The position numbers were made by a program, and so were the translations under genes. The notes beneath the pieces were generated by a model, which worked only from the letters and a program-made list of their open reading frames with translations, did not search any database and had not been told where the DNA came from. Positions 39,474 through 48,214 of a stretch of DNA of 64,000 nt are shown here, piece after piece. Source of the DNA: Zeimonas sp050187175 (lineage in GTDB: Bacteria > Pseudomonadota > Gammaproteobacteria > Burkholderiales > Burkholderiaceae_E). Where the stretch lies: contig JBFWXS010000004.1 of NCBI GenBank assembly GCA_050187175.1, positions 121,000-184,999 of the forward strand, in the 5' to 3' direction. How positions within the stretch are numbered: position 1 is the stretch's first letter; every line of letters begins with the position of its first letter.

Positions 39474-39509
39474 GAAAGGTCCAGCGAAAGGCCCAGCGAA
39501 AGATCCAGC
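39474..39509. repeat. 12-bp tandem triplication
   Basis: Three consecutive units GAAAGGTCCAGC, GAAAGGCCCAGC and GAAAGATCCAGC lie just after the Bug receptor stop. Non-coding. Confidence 0.7.
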
Positions 39510-39526
39510 GCCGCTCGGCCGGCCAA

Positions 39527-39561
39527 AGAAAAAGGGCTTAGTGATTTCTCACTAAGCCCTT
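39527..39561 (-). terminator. Rho-independent terminator of tRNA-Lys
   Basis: AAGGGCTTAGTGA and TCACTAAGCCCTT form a perfect 13-bp stem around a TTTC loop. On the minus strand it is followed by TTTTTCTTT. It ends 10 bases from the tRNA 3' end and also lies downstream of the plus-strand Bug gene. Confidence 0.9.
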
Positions 39562-39570
39562 GAATCTTAT

Positions 39571-39646
39571 TGGTAGGCCGTGCTGGATTCGAACCAGCGA
39601 CCAACGGATTAAAAGTCCGCTGCTCTACCAGCTGAGCTAACGACCC
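39571..39646 (-). tRNA. tRNA-Lys (anticodon UUU)
   Basis: A 76-base cloverleaf on the minus strand. The acceptor stem is GGGTCGT/ACGGCCT with a G-U first pair, the D arm TAGCTCAGCTGGTAGAGC, the anticodon loop ACTTTTAAT with TTT, and the T arm GGTTCGAATCC. The 3' CCA is encoded. Confidence 0.97.
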
Positions 39647-39741
39647 TTATCTTATTGTTTCCGAAATCCGAAAAACGGCTAAATCCATCGGCTGAATTCA
39701 ACCAAGCAAGCCCGATATTATAGGAAGCCAGAGCGGAGCCG

Positions 39742-40860
39742 TCAAATCATGCGCTCGATGCGCCAGCCTTGGTACTTCATGCCGGCCCAGGCGCCGACGA
39801 GGATGAAGACGAAGGCGATCAGCGAGCCCAGGGCCAGTGTCGACAGGCCTGACAGGCCCTGGCCGATGGTGCAGCCCAGGGCCGTGACGCCGCCGATGCC
39901 CATCAGCGCGCCGCCGGCCAGGTGGTTGGCGGTGTCTTCGGTGCCGTGCAGGCCTTCCCACCGGAAGCGGCGCGTCAGCAGCGCGTACAGGAAGGAGCCG
40001 CCTATCATGCCGAGGACGGCGGCGATGCCGAAGCTGACCTGGCGGCTGGTGTCGCTCCACAGCATCAGCAGGTCCAGCGTGTAGGCGACGGGCGCGACGA
40101 ACGAGAACGATTCGGGGCGGCCCGAGTTGGTGGCGATGAACGCCTGTTCCAGCGTTCTCGGGTGTTCCTCGACGTAGCCGAGGTGGCCGCTGACGTACCA
40201 GCCGGCGACGATGATCAGGCCCACGCCGACGCCGCCGATGGCGTTCTCCAGGCGGCGGAACTCGCGGCCGGCGAACGAGAACGCGAGCAGCAGCGCGCCG
40301 ATGCCCAGGCCGAGCACGAGGCGCAGCCGGGCCAGCGCGTCGGCCGAGTCGCCGGCCAGCAGTCGCGGCAGGTCCTGTCCGCCGGGCAGGTGGATGCGCA
40401 TGCTGTCGACGGCGGCGACGCGGAACACGCCGAAGATGCCGCGCAGCGTCATGTAGGCGGCCAGGCCCATCACGATGAAGACGGCCAGCGACTTCAGCGA
40501 GCCGCCGCCTATGCGCACCAGTGTCTTGCTGCCGCAGCCGGAGGCCAGCACCATGCCGAAGCCGAACAGCAGGCCGCCGGCGGCGGTGGACAGCCACAGC
40601 AGGTCGGGGCCGGTGTAGAGGGACCGCGAGATGTCGACCAGGCCGGTGAAGGCGAGCAGCTGCGTACCGATGATCGCGACGCCGATCGCGCACAGCCACA
40701 TGCGCATGCGGGTCCAGTCGCCCATGTTGAGGATGTCGGCGACCGCGCCCATCGTGCAGAAGTTGCTGCGGCTCATCAGCGCGCCCATGATCAGGCCCAG
40801 CACGAAGGTGCTCCAGACGACGGTCTGGTGAAGGGCGGCGAGATCGGATTCCTGCAGCAT
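39742..40860 (-). CDS. YeeE/YedE (TsuA-like) sulfur-compound transporter
   Basis: A 372-residue inner-membrane protein with about nine to ten hydrophobic helices. It has the conserved cysteines of the thiosulfate transporter family in SRSNFCTMGAVADI, LASGCGSKTLVRIGGGS and ALGCTIGQGLSG. These line the relay that passes thiosulfate or a related sulfur compound inward. No tusA or sulfurtransferase gene is adjacent. The start at 40860 gives the usual length. A long open frame on the same strand extends upstream but is unrelated. Confidence 0.88.
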   Translation of the reverse strand: MLQESDLAALHQTVVWSTFVLGLIMGALMSRSNFCTMGAVADILNMGDWTRMRMWLCAIGVAIIGTQLLAFTGLVDISRSLYTGPDLLWLSTAAGGLLFGFGMVLASGCGSKTLVRIGGGSLKSLAVFIVMGLAAYMTLRGIFGVFRVAAVDSMRIHLPGGQDLPRLLAGDSADALARLRLVLGLGIGALLLAFSFAGREFRRLENAIGGVGVGLIIVAGWYVSGHLGYVEEHPRTLEQAFIATNSGRPESFSFVAPVAYTLDLLMLWSDTSRQVSFGIAAVLGMIGGSFLYALLTRRFRWEGLHGTEDTANHLAGGALMGIGGVTALGCTIGQGLSGLSTLALGSLIAFVFILVGAWAGMKYQGWRIERMI

Positions 40861-40914
40861 CGATGCGCTCGTCGTGGTCGGGCCGCGCCCGGTCCGCGAC
40901 GGCGCGGCCGGGCC

Positions 40915-41595
40915 TCAGCCGGGCTGGTAGCGTGTCGGGTCGGCGACGCCGGCGGCTGCGAAGCCCTCGCGGCGCAGCCGGCACGCGTCGCAGCGGCCGC
41001 AGCCGCGGCCCTGGTCGTCGGCCTGGTAGCAGGACACGCAAAGCGCGTAGTCTAGCCCCAGTCGCACGCCTTCGCGAATGATCGCTGCCTTGCTCAGGCC
41101 GATGATGGGCGTGCACAGGCGGATCGGGCGGCCTTCGACGCCGGCGCGCGTGGCGAGCGCGGCCATGCGTTCGTAGGCGGCGACGTATTCGGGCCGGCAA
41201 TCGGGGTAGCCGGAATAGTCGACGGCGTTCGCGCCGAAGTGGATCTCGCCGGCGTCCAGCACTTCGGCCCAGCCGAGCGCGAGCGACAGCATGATCGTGT
41301 TGCGCGCCGGGACGTAGGTGAGCGGAATGACGCCCGGCGCCGACGGCGTCTCGGGGACGGCGATCGATGCGTCGGTGAGCGCGGAGCCGCCGAAGCGCGA
41401 CAGGTCCAGGTCGATGATCTCGTGCCGTATGGCGCCCAGCTCGCCGGCGATGCGCGCAGCGGCGCGCAGCTCGGCATCATGCCGCTGCCCGTAGCGCAGC
41501 GACAGCGCGTAGCAGTCGCGACCGGACTCGCGCGCCAGCGCCAGCACGGTCGCCGAGTCGAGCCCGCCCGACAGCAGGACGACGGCGCGCGTCAT
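40915..41595 (-). CDS. queC: 7-cyano-7-deazaguanine synthase QueC
   Basis: A 226-residue QueC, which converts 7-carboxy-7-deazaguanine to preQ0 for queuosine biosynthesis using ATP and ammonia. The PP-loop is VVLLSGGLDSATVL, and a zinc site near the C-terminus has CVSCYQ followed by CGRCDACRLR (four Cys). VPARNTIMLSLALGWAE and YPDCRPEY are also family motifs. It lies 16 bases downstream of cpoB, at the end of the tol-pal transcription unit, a common arrangement in betaproteobacteria. Confidence 0.96.
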   Translation of the reverse strand: MTRAVVLLSGGLDSATVLALARESGRDCYALSLRYGQRHDAELRAAARIAGELGAIRHEIIDLDLSRFGGSALTDASIAVPETPSAPGVIPLTYVPARNTIMLSLALGWAEVLDAGEIHFGANAVDYSGYPDCRPEYVAAYERMAALATRAGVEGRPIRLCTPIIGLSKAAIIREGVRLGLDYALCVSCYQADDQGRGCGRCDACRLRREGFAAAGVADPTRYQPG

Positions 41596-41611
41596 GGAAC
41601 GATGGGGCCGG

Positions 41612-42427
41612 TCAGCGCGCCGCGGCGAGTGCCGGCAGCCGTTCCCTGGCCAGCTGCGCGGCCTGGCTGGTCGGATAGCGGGCGATCACCGCTTCGAGCG
41701 TCAGCCGGGCGGCCGCGCGGTCGCCGCTCTCGGCCTGCGCATAGCCGAGGTTCAGCAGCGCGTCGGGGCTGCGCGGGTTGTTCGGATACTTGGCGATCAG
41801 CGCTTCATGGCTGCTGATCGCGCCCTTGTAGTCCTTCAGCGCGAACTGGCTGCTGCCCAGCCAGAACAGCACGCTGGGCACGTACGGGCTCTCGGGGTAC
41901 TGCGCGCGGAACGCCTGGAAGCCGGCCTGCGCGCCGCGGAAGTCGCCGGAGCGGAACGCGGCCAGCGAGGCATCGAACGCGCGCTTCTCGCTCTGCTCGA
42001 CGGTCAGCGTCTGGCCGTCGATCTGGACGTCGACCGGCTCGAAGCGGCGGATGCGGCTGTCGACGGTGGCGAGCTGGTCGCGCACCTGGCGCTGCGTCGT
42101 GACCAGTTCATTGGTCTGGACTTCGAGCTGCCCCTGCAGGCGGGCGATTTCCTGGCGCATCGCGTCGAGCTGCGACTGCAGCTCGAGCTGACCGCGCGAA
42201 TACTGCTCGACGCGGTCGAGCCGCGTCGACAGCTCGACCAGCTGGCGCGACAGCTGATCGAACTGCTTCTGCGTGTCCTGCTGCAGCAGCTGCACGCGGC
42301 CGCGCACGTCGAGGATGGCCTTGCGCGCCTCGTCATCCGAGAACAGCGCGTGCGCCGGCGACGCGGCGGCGACCAGCGCCAGCGCGGCGGCGAGGGTGGC
42401 GATCGGGCGGCCGGCGCTGCGCATCAC
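41612..42427 (-). CDS. cpoB: Cell division coordinator CpoB (YbgF)
   Basis: A 271-residue periplasmic protein: signal peptide ending ASPAHAL, an N-terminal coiled coil for trimerisation at about 35-115 (LQQDTQKQFDQLSRQLVELS), and C-terminal TPR repeats (AFRSGDFRGAQAGFQAFRAQYP, ALKDYKGAISSHEALIAKYP). It links peptidoglycan synthesis to Tol-driven outer-membrane constriction. Overlaps pal by 4 bases. Confidence 0.95.
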   Translation of the reverse strand: MMRSAGRPIATLAAALALVAAASPAHALFSDDEARKAILDVRGRVQLLQQDTQKQFDQLSRQLVELSTRLDRVEQYSRGQLELQSQLDAMRQEIARLQGQLEVQTNELVTTQRQVRDQLATVDSRIRRFEPVDVQIDGQTLTVEQSEKRAFDASLAAFRSGDFRGAQAGFQAFRAQYPESPYVPSVLFWLGSSQFALKDYKGAISSHEALIAKYPNNPRSPDALLNLGYAQAESGDRAAARLTLEAVIARYPTSQAAQLARERLPALAAAR

Positions 42428-43011
42428 TGGTACGCCAGGTCGGCGCGGCGGTTCTCGGCGTACGCCGCTTCGTCGGCGCCGGTGGCGCGCGGACGCTCTT
42501 CGCCGAAGCTCACGGCTTCCATCTGGCTGTCGGGAACGCCCAGCGCGGCCAGTGCGCGGCGCACGGCCTCGGAGCGCTTCTGGCCCAGCGCCAGGTTGTA
42601 TTCGCGGCTGCCGCGCTCGTCGGTGTTGCCCTGGATGACGATCCGCTTGGTGCGGTTGGCCAGCAGATAGCGGGCGTGCGCGTCGATGGTGGGGCGGAAC
42701 TCGTCCTTGACGACGAAGCTGTCGTAGTCGAAGTAGATGCTGCGCTTGGCCAGCGGGCTGTTCGGATCGGTGAGCGGATCCTTGGCGTCGACCGCGACCT
42801 GCTCGACGTTGCGCGGACTGCTGCTGGCCGAACCGCCGCCGGCAGCGCCGCTGGTGGCGCCATCGCCAGTGCCGCTGCCGCTGCCGCCGCGCGATTCGAT
42901 CGGGGCGCTGCCGCTGCGGCTGGCCTCGTCGTCGAGCTTGACGTTCGAGCCGCAGGCAGTCAGGAAACCGGCCGCAGCAACCAGAGCGGCGATTCGGAGG
43001 GTGCGATTCAT
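42424..43011 (-). CDS. pal: Peptidoglycan-associated lipoprotein Pal
   Basis: A 195-residue outer-membrane lipoprotein with lipobox GFLTAC (C20), a Ser/Gly-rich linker unusually long in glycine and serine (SRGGSGSGTGDGATSGAAGG, about 38-65), and an OmpA-like domain (YFDYDSFVVKDEFRPTIDAHARYL, given by YFDYDSFVV; GNTDERGSREYNLALGQKR). Binds diaminopimelate in peptidoglycan and TolB. Confidence 0.96.
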   Translation of the reverse strand: MNRTLRIAALVAAAGFLTACGSNVKLDDEASRSGSAPIESRGGSGSGTGDGATSGAAGGGSASSSPRNVEQVAVDAKDPLTDPNSPLAKRSIYFDYDSFVVKDEFRPTIDAHARYLLANRTKRIVIQGNTDERGSREYNLALGQKRSEAVRRALAALGVPDSQMEAVSFGEERPRATGADEAAYAENRRADLAYQ

Positions 43012-43078
43012 TTCTTCCTCAAGGTGTCAGTGACAGTGGTGGTAAGAATCGTTCGATCGGTACCGGCGGGGTCGGCGT

Positions 43079-44344
43079 TCATTTCACGAACGGACCCCAG
43101 GTGGGTTCGCGGATGTCGCCGGCGCTCGACGTGAGCCTTTGCCGCACGCGCCCGTCGACGCTGACGGCGATCAGCGAATCGCGGCCGCCGGACTGCGTCG
43201 AATACATGACCCAGCGCCCGTTCGGCGCGAAGCTCGGCGATTCCTCGTAGCCGCCGTCGGACAGCAGCCGCTCGGCGCCGCCGCCGGCGACGTCGCGGAT
43301 GGCGATCATGAAGCGGCCGTCGCGGCGCGTCACGTAGGCCAGTTGCTTGCCGTCGGGGCTGACGCGCGGGCTGACGTTGTATGACGAGCCGAATGTCAGC
43401 CGGGCCGCGTCGTTGCCGTTGATCGAGATCCGGTAGATCTGCGGCGAACCGCCGCGGTCCGACGTGAAGTAGATGCTGCGTCCGTCAGGGGAGAACGCCG
43501 GTTCGGTGTCTATGCCGGACGAGGACGCCAGCCGCCGCGGATTGCCGGAGCCGTCGGCGCTGATCAGATAAATCTGCGACTGGCCGTCGCGCGTCAGCGT
43601 CACGGCCAGGCTGCGCCCGTCGGGCGACCAGGCAGGTGCGCTGTTGCTGCCCTTGAAGTTGGCGACCGCCTGCCGCCGGCCATTGGTCAGCGTATGAACG
43701 TAGACGACCGGCTTCTTGGCCTCGAACGATACGTAGGCCAGCCGCGTGCCGTCGGGCGACCATGCGGGCGAGATGATGGGCTCGGGCGAAGTGAGCGGCG
43801 AGACGACGTTCTCGCCGTCCCAGTCGGCGACGTTCAGCCGGTAGCGGGTGCCCTGTTTCGAGATGAAAGCGATGCGCGTCGAGAAGATGCCCTTCTCGCC
43901 GGTGATCTTCTCGAAGACCCAGTCGGCCACGCGGTGCGCGCCGTAGCGCAGGTCGCTCTCGGCGACCACCAGCGATTCGCCGCCAAGCGAATTCTGGCGG
44001 ACGGCGTCGCTCAGGCGGAAGCGGATATCGTAGCGTCCGTCCGCCAGGCGTGCGACCGAGCCGCCGAGGATGGCGTCGGCGCCGCGCGAGCGGATGTCTG
44101 CGAAGTTCACGGCGCCGGTGTCGGACAGCCGGGTCTGCGGATCGATGACGCGGAACATGCCGCTGCGCGTGAGGTCGCCGCGCACGATATTGGCCACTTC
44201 CTGAGGAACGCGGCCATCGGTGGCGAAGTCGGCGATGGCGATCGGATACTGCGTCGCGCCCACGCCGGACACGTCGATGCGCATCTGGGACTGCGAGGCG
44301 AAGGGCAGCAGCGCCAGGGACAGCGCAAGCAGGAAGTGCCTCAT
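43079..44344 (-). CDS. tolB: Tol-Pal system protein TolB
   Basis: A 421-residue periplasmic protein: a signal peptide (ALSLALLPFASQSQ), an N-terminal alpha/beta domain, and a six-bladed beta-propeller with repeated SPDG motifs (PAWSPDGTRLAYV, APAWSPDGRSLAVT, EPAFSPDGRSIYFT, SPRVSPDGKQLAYVT). I choose ATG 44344: AGGAG lies 4 bases upstream. The earlier ATG at 44356 has no SD. Confidence 0.95.
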   Translation of the reverse strand: MRHFLLALSLALLPFASQSQMRIDVSGVGATQYPIAIADFATDGRVPQEVANIVRGDLTRSGMFRVIDPQTRLSDTGAVNFADIRSRGADAILGGSVARLADGRYDIRFRLSDAVRQNSLGGESLVVAESDLRYGAHRVADWVFEKITGEKGIFSTRIAFISKQGTRYRLNVADWDGENVVSPLTSPEPIISPAWSPDGTRLAYVSFEAKKPVVYVHTLTNGRRQAVANFKGSNSAPAWSPDGRSLAVTLTRDGQSQIYLISADGSGNPRRLASSSGIDTEPAFSPDGRSIYFTSDRGGSPQIYRISINGNDAARLTFGSSYNVSPRVSPDGKQLAYVTRRDGRFMIAIRDVAGGGAERLLSDGGYEESPSFAPNGRWVMYSTQSGGRDSLIAVSVDGRVRQRLTSSAGDIREPTWGPFVK

Positions 44345-44371
44345 GAAACTCCTCATGGCGACCGATCGGGC

Positions 44372-44377
44372 ATTATA
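44372..44377 (-). promoter_or_regulatory. Putative -10 box between tolA and tolB
   Basis: A perfect TATAAT on the minus strand 27 bases before the tolB start. The nearest TTGACG is 21 bases upstream, longer than the usual 17, so the promoter is tentative. It would give tolB-pal-cpoB-queC a separate transcript. Confidence 0.4.
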
Positions 44378-44480
44378 GCGAGCCCATTTCGTCGACCTCG
44401 TCAAGAAAGGGTTTCGACCGATCGGGAATGGCAGCACGTGGCGGGCCCGGCTCTGTGGGGCGCAGCGCCGCGGGCCGGCG

Positions 44481-45590
44481 TCAGCGGCCTTCCTTCGGCG
44501 CGTGCTCGATCTCGAGGTCAGAAGGGCAGCTGCCGTCGCGCTGCCGCGGCAGCGGGCTGGAGCGCTGGATCGCGCGTTCGGCGGCCTCGTCCCAGGCGGA
44601 CAGGCCGCTGGAGCGGCGCAGCTTCACTGACAGCACGCGGCAGTCGGGCGATACCGCGACGAGGAAGGTGGCTCGCGGGTTGCCGGCCAGATCGGGCGGC
44701 ACCGCATAGACGGTGTTCGAGCGGATCAGCGCCGAGACGCGGGCGCCGTAGCCGGTGTCCGTGCCGCTGCCGCCGGCCGCGCCGCTGGCGCCGCGGCTGC
44801 CGGCGGTGCCGCCGCTGCTGCTGCCGGCCTGCGCCATGAGCCGCTCGACGTACTGCTGGCGTTCCTTTTCTTCGCGCTCGGCGCGCGCTTTCTCTTCCGC
44901 TGCCTTGGCTTCGGCCGCTTTGGCTTCGGCGGCACGGCGCGCCTTTTCTTCGGCGGCGCGCTTGGCCTCTGCCTCGCGCTTGGCTTCGGCTTCGCGTCTG
45001 GCCTTCGCCTCGGCTTCGCGTTTGGCTTCGGCTTCGCGCTTCGCCTCCGCTTCGCGTCTGGCCTCGGCCTCACGCTTGGCTTCGGCTTCACGCCGACTGC
45101 GTTCCTCGGCGGCGCGCTGCTTCTTCTCTTCGGCTTCGCGCCGGGCTTCCTCGGCGCGCCGCTCTTCGTCGCGGCGACGCTGGGCTTCGCGGCGCTCGGC
45201 GGCTTCCTTGGCGCGGCGTTCTTCTTCGCGCTGCTGCTCGGTGACGATGTCGGGGCGCCGCTGCAGCGGTTCGGGCTCGGGCCGGGCCTGGGCCACCGGC
45301 GGAGGCGGCGGCGGGGGGACCGGCTTGGGAACCGGCGCCGGCTCGGGAGTACGCACGCGAGGGGCAGTGGTCGACGGCGGCGTCCACAGCTCTGCGGCCA
45401 CCGGCGGCGGCGTCTGCGTCTGCCAGTTGATGCCGACGACCAGCATCAGCAACAGCAGGCCGTGCATCAGCAGCGCCAGCCCGAACGCGCGCAGCCGGCC
45501 CTTGGGTTTGGGCGGTGTGCGCAGCGGGGCGCCGCCGCCGTGCGAAGTGATCTTCGCGTCGGCGGCCGGGGGCGCGGGGGACTGCTTCAT
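44481..45590 (-). CDS. tolA: Cell envelope integrity protein TolA
   Basis: A 369-residue protein: one N-terminal transmembrane helix (LALLMHGLLLLMLVVGI), a Pro-rich segment, then a long Ala/Glu/Lys/Arg helix at about 115-255 (repeats such as REAEAKREAEAKREAEAK), and a C-terminal TonB-like domain (YGARVSALIRSNTVYAVPPD). It spans the periplasm to reach Pal and TolB. Confidence 0.94.
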   Translation of the reverse strand: MKQSPAPPAADAKITSHGGGAPLRTPPKPKGRLRAFGLALLMHGLLLLMLVVGINWQTQTPPPVAAELWTPPSTTAPRVRTPEPAPVPKPVPPPPPPPVAQARPEPEPLQRRPDIVTEQQREEERRAKEAAERREAQRRRDEERRAEEARREAEEKKQRAAEERSRREAEAKREAEARREAEAKREAEAKREAEAKARREAEAKREAEAKRAAEEKARRAAEAKAAEAKAAEEKARAEREEKERQQYVERLMAQAGSSSGGTAGSRGASGAAGGSGTDTGYGARVSALIRSNTVYAVPPDLAGNPRATFLVAVSPDCRVLSVKLRRSSGLSAWDEAAERAIQRSSPLPRQRDGSCPSDLEIEHAPKEGR

Positions 45591-45594
45591 GCCT

Positions 45595-46035
45595 TCAATT
45601 CGCCGGCTTGACCATCAGGGCGACGCGGCCGATGTCGAGCTTCTGCAGCTCGGCCATCACTTCGATCACCGATTCGTAGCGGACGGCCTTGTCGCCGCTG
45701 ATCGCGATCGCGATCTGCTGGTCGCCGCCGCGCAGCTGGTCTATGGTGCCGGCCAGGTCGCGCCGGCCGATCCGGCGTTCCGACGGGTCGCCGGTATTGA
45801 CGCCGCGCACGCGCAGCTCGCCGTCGGTGCGCACCTGGACTTCGATGTAGCGGTCCGGCGGCTGATTGCTGCGGCCGGCGCTCGGCAGTTCGATGGCGCC
45901 GGGCGGGATCAGCGGCGCCGTGACCATGAAGATGACCAGCAGCACCAGCATCACGTCGATGTACGGCACGACGTTGATCTCATTGACGAGCCGGCGGCCG
46001 CGGCCGCCGCGCCGGCTGTTAGCAACCGAAGGCAT
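45595..46035 (-). CDS. tolR: Tol-Pal system protein TolR
   Basis: A 146-residue ExbD/TolR protein with one N-terminal membrane helix (NVVPYIDVMLVLLVIFMVTA) carrying the proton-channel Asp in YIDVML, and a periplasmic domain. Powers TolA with TolQ. It ends 4 bases before tolA and overlaps tolQ by one base. Confidence 0.95.
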   Translation of the reverse strand: MPSVANSRRGGRGRRLVNEINVVPYIDVMLVLLVIFMVTAPLIPPGAIELPSAGRSNQPPDRYIEVQVRTDGELRVRGVNTGDPSERRIGRRDLAGTIDQLRGGDQQIAIAISGDKAVRYESVIEVMAELQKLDIGRVALMVKPAN

Positions 46036-46706
46036 CAGCGCGCCTGCCTTTGCAGAATGTTCGAGAACTCGTCGATGAAGCTGTCGAAGCGGGTCGACAG
46101 TCGCTCCAGGTCGTACGAGTAGCGGTTGTAGGCGACCACGGCCGGGATCGCCGCGAACAGGCCGATCGCGGTCGCGACCAGCGCTTCGGCGATGCCTGGG
46201 GCCACCGACGCGAGCGTGGCCTGATGCACGTTCGCCAGGCCGCGGAACGAGTTCATGATGCCCCAGACGGTGCCGAGCAGGCCGATGTACGGGCTGACCG
46301 AGCCGGCCGAGGCGAGAAAGGCGAGGCTCGATTCGAGGGCGTCCAGCTCGCGCTGGTAGGCGGCTCGCATGGCGCGGCGCGAGCCGTCGAGCATGGCGTT
46401 GACGTCGCCCGGCTTCTGCTGGCGCGTCTTCAGGAATTCACTCATGCCCGACTCGAAGATGCGGGCGAGCGCGCCGTGGTTGCCGGGGCGGCTGCGGACT
46501 TCCTGATACAGCGTGCCGAGATCGCGGTCGGTCCAGAACTCGGCCTCGAAATGGTCGGTGGCCTGCCGCGCGCTGCGGATGGCCGCGCCCTTGCGGAAGA
46601 TGATGCTCCACGAGCCGAGCGAGATGGCCAGCAGCAGCAGCATGATGAGCTGCACCAGCACGCTGGCCTGGGCCACCAGATGGAAGATCGACAGTTCGGC
46701 GTTCAT
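46035..46706 (-). CDS. tolQ: Tol-Pal system protein TolQ
   Basis: A 223-residue MotA/TolQ/ExbB protein with three membrane segments (LIMLLLLAISLGSWSIIF; VSPYIGLLGTVWGIMNSF; GIAEALVATAIGLFAAIPAVVAYN, shown by IAEALVATAIGLFAAIPA). I choose ATG 46706, giving the normal length. Forms the proton-driven motor with TolR. Confidence 0.96.
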   Translation of the reverse strand: MNAELSIFHLVAQASVLVQLIMLLLLAISLGSWSIIFRKGAAIRSARQATDHFEAEFWTDRDLGTLYQEVRSRPGNHGALARIFESGMSEFLKTRQQKPGDVNAMLDGSRRAMRAAYQRELDALESSLAFLASAGSVSPYIGLLGTVWGIMNSFRGLANVHQATLASVAPGIAEALVATAIGLFAAIPAVVAYNRYSYDLERLSTRFDSFIDEFSNILQRQAR

Positions 46707-46740
46707 GGGGACGTCGGAGGTTCGCTCGCTGGAGTCGGGC

Positions 46741-47322
46741 TCAGGATGCAGGCCCGCGGGATGCAGCCTGGGACTGCGGGGAATCTGCCGCGGACGGCGT
46801 ATTGTGCCGCGCTTGTCCGGCAAGGCTCTGCTGCAGCCAGCGCGGGATGCCGGCGGGCCGGCCGTCGTCGCGGCGGACGGCCGCGATGCGCACGAGCGCG
46901 GCGACCAGCGGATCGTCTTCGCCGCGCCGCCGCGCGCTCTGCCACAGCAGCCATGAAGCGCCGCGGGCCTCGGCCAGCCGGACGTCGACGATCAGCTCGT
47001 CATCGAGATGGGCGGGGCGGCGGTAGTCGACGCTGAGTTCGCGGACCACGAAGGCGAGGCCGTGCTCGCGCCCCATCTGGGTGTGGACCGCGCCCAGCGA
47101 ACGCAGCCAGTCGGTTCGCGCGCGCTCGAAGAAACGCAACCAGTTTGCGTAGTAGACGATGCCGCCGGCGTCGGTGTCTTCGTAGTAGACCCGCAGCGGC
47201 AGCTCGAAGCAGACCGGCAGCGCGGCGCCGGCGGCCAGTTCACCGCGTGCGGACGGCAGTGCCCGTTTGACGGCGGAGGGCTCGATTGCGTCGACGACGT
47301 TCCCCTGGCTGGCTCTGATCAC
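46741..47322 (-). CDS. ybgC: Acyl-CoA thioesterase YbgC
   Basis: A 193-residue hotdog-fold thioesterase. The catalytic motif is YYEDTDAGGIVYYANWLRFF with the Asp in EDTD, and FVVRELSVDYRRPAHLDDEL follows. It hydrolyses short acyl-CoA. First gene of the ybgC-tolQRAB-pal-cpoB-queC operon, with a C-terminal tail and N-terminal extension longer than the usual about 140 residues. Confidence 0.92.
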   Translation of the reverse strand: MIRASQGNVVDAIEPSAVKRALPSARGELAAGAALPVCFELPLRVYYEDTDAGGIVYYANWLRFFERARTDWLRSLGAVHTQMGREHGLAFVVRELSVDYRRPAHLDDELIVDVRLAEARGASWLLWQSARRRGEDDPLVAALVRIAAVRRDDGRPAGIPRWLQQSLAGQARHNTPSAADSPQSQAASRGPAS

Positions 47323-47470
47323 TGCGGGATTCTACCAACGCACTGTTTGAAGCATGGCCGGCCTCACACAAGGTCGAGAGCCTAGTTTATCTTTACATCT
47401 GAGCCGTATTGTCCCGGCTACGGAGGGAAGTGACGCACGAGAAGTGCAGACCGATCCAGGCGAGGAGAAG

Positions 47471-48130
47471 ATGCAAACACACCCGTTCGAGGTTCCTGAC
47501 ACGCCGGTCATCCCGGTGGTCGGTCTGGACCGAATCGAACATGCTGTACCGCTGGCACGGGCTCTGGTGGCAGGTGGTGTGACGATGCTGGAGATTCCGT
47601 TGCGCGCGCCCGTGGGGCTGGAGGCGATCCGGCGCATCGCCGCCGAGGTACCCGAGATGCGCGTCGGTGCCGGCACCGTGACGCGTGCCCACGAGTTCGA
47701 TCTGGTGCGCGCTGCCGGCGCGCGGCTGGCGTTTTCGCCCGGCTTCTCGCCGGTGCTGTCGGCTGCCGCGGCGCGTGCCGGCGTGCAGTTCATTCCCGGC
47801 GTCATGACGCCGAGCGAGGCGGTGGCCGCCGCCGAGGCCGGGCATCTGTGGCTCAAGCTGTTTCCGGCCGCCGCGGCCGGCGGCGTGGCGATGCTGCGCT
47901 CGCTGGCCGCGCCGCTGCCGCGGCTGCGCTTCTGTCCGTACGGCGGAGTCGATGCCGCGAATGCGGCGGCCTATCTGGCGGTACCCAATGTGTTCGCGGT
48001 CTGCGGGACCTGGCTGACACCGGCGACGGCGGTGGTGAACGGCGATTGGCCGCGCATCACGGCGCTGGCGCTGGAAGCGCGCCGCATGGCCGGACGCGAG
48101 GCTGCGCCGCGAGCGCTGCGGCCTACGTGA
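47471..48130 (+). CDS. eda: KDPG/KHG aldolase family protein
   Basis: A 219-residue 2-keto-3-deoxy-6-phosphogluconate aldolase (Entner-Doudoroff). The Schiff-base Lys is in LWLKLFPAAAAGG, the Glu in TMLEIPLRAP, and AGTVTRAHEFDLVRAAGARL and FSPGFSPVLS are characteristic. GAGGAG is 3 to 8 bases before the ATG at 47471. The last residues run into an 18-bp tandem repeat. No edd lies nearby. Confidence 0.92.
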   Translation: MQTHPFEVPDTPVIPVVGLDRIEHAVPLARALVAGGVTMLEIPLRAPVGLEAIRRIAAEVPEMRVGAGTVTRAHEFDLVRAAGARLAFSPGFSPVLSAAAARAGVQFIPGVMTPSEAVAAAEAGHLWLKLFPAAAAGGVAMLRSLAAPLPRLRFCPYGGVDAANAAAYLAVPNVFAVCGTWLTPATAVVNGDWPRITALALEARRMAGREAAPRALRPT

Positions 48131-48210
48131 ATGCGACGGCTTACGTGAACGCTGCGGCTTGCGTGAGCGCCGCGCCCCGCGTGAGCGTCGCGTCCCGCGC
48201 GAGCCTGCCG
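48121..48210. repeat. 18-bp tandem repeat at the eda 3' end
   Basis: Five degenerate units of 18 bases, the first GCCTACGTGAATGCGACG and the second GCTTACGTGAACGCTGCG. The first unit contains the eda stop codon, and the array fills the gap up to the rhomboid gene stop at 48215. Confidence 0.75.
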
Positions 48211-48214
48211 CCGT

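Noticed and set aside
39698..41200. A 500-codon frame overlapping the YeeE-type gene
   Set aside because: Its product is Arg/Pro-rich with no membrane pattern, and the correct YeeE frame with its cysteine motifs is on the same strand in another phase.
44880..45240. Repeat-rich region as a genomic repeat element
   Set aside because: It is the normal Ala/Glu/Lys/Arg helix of TolA.
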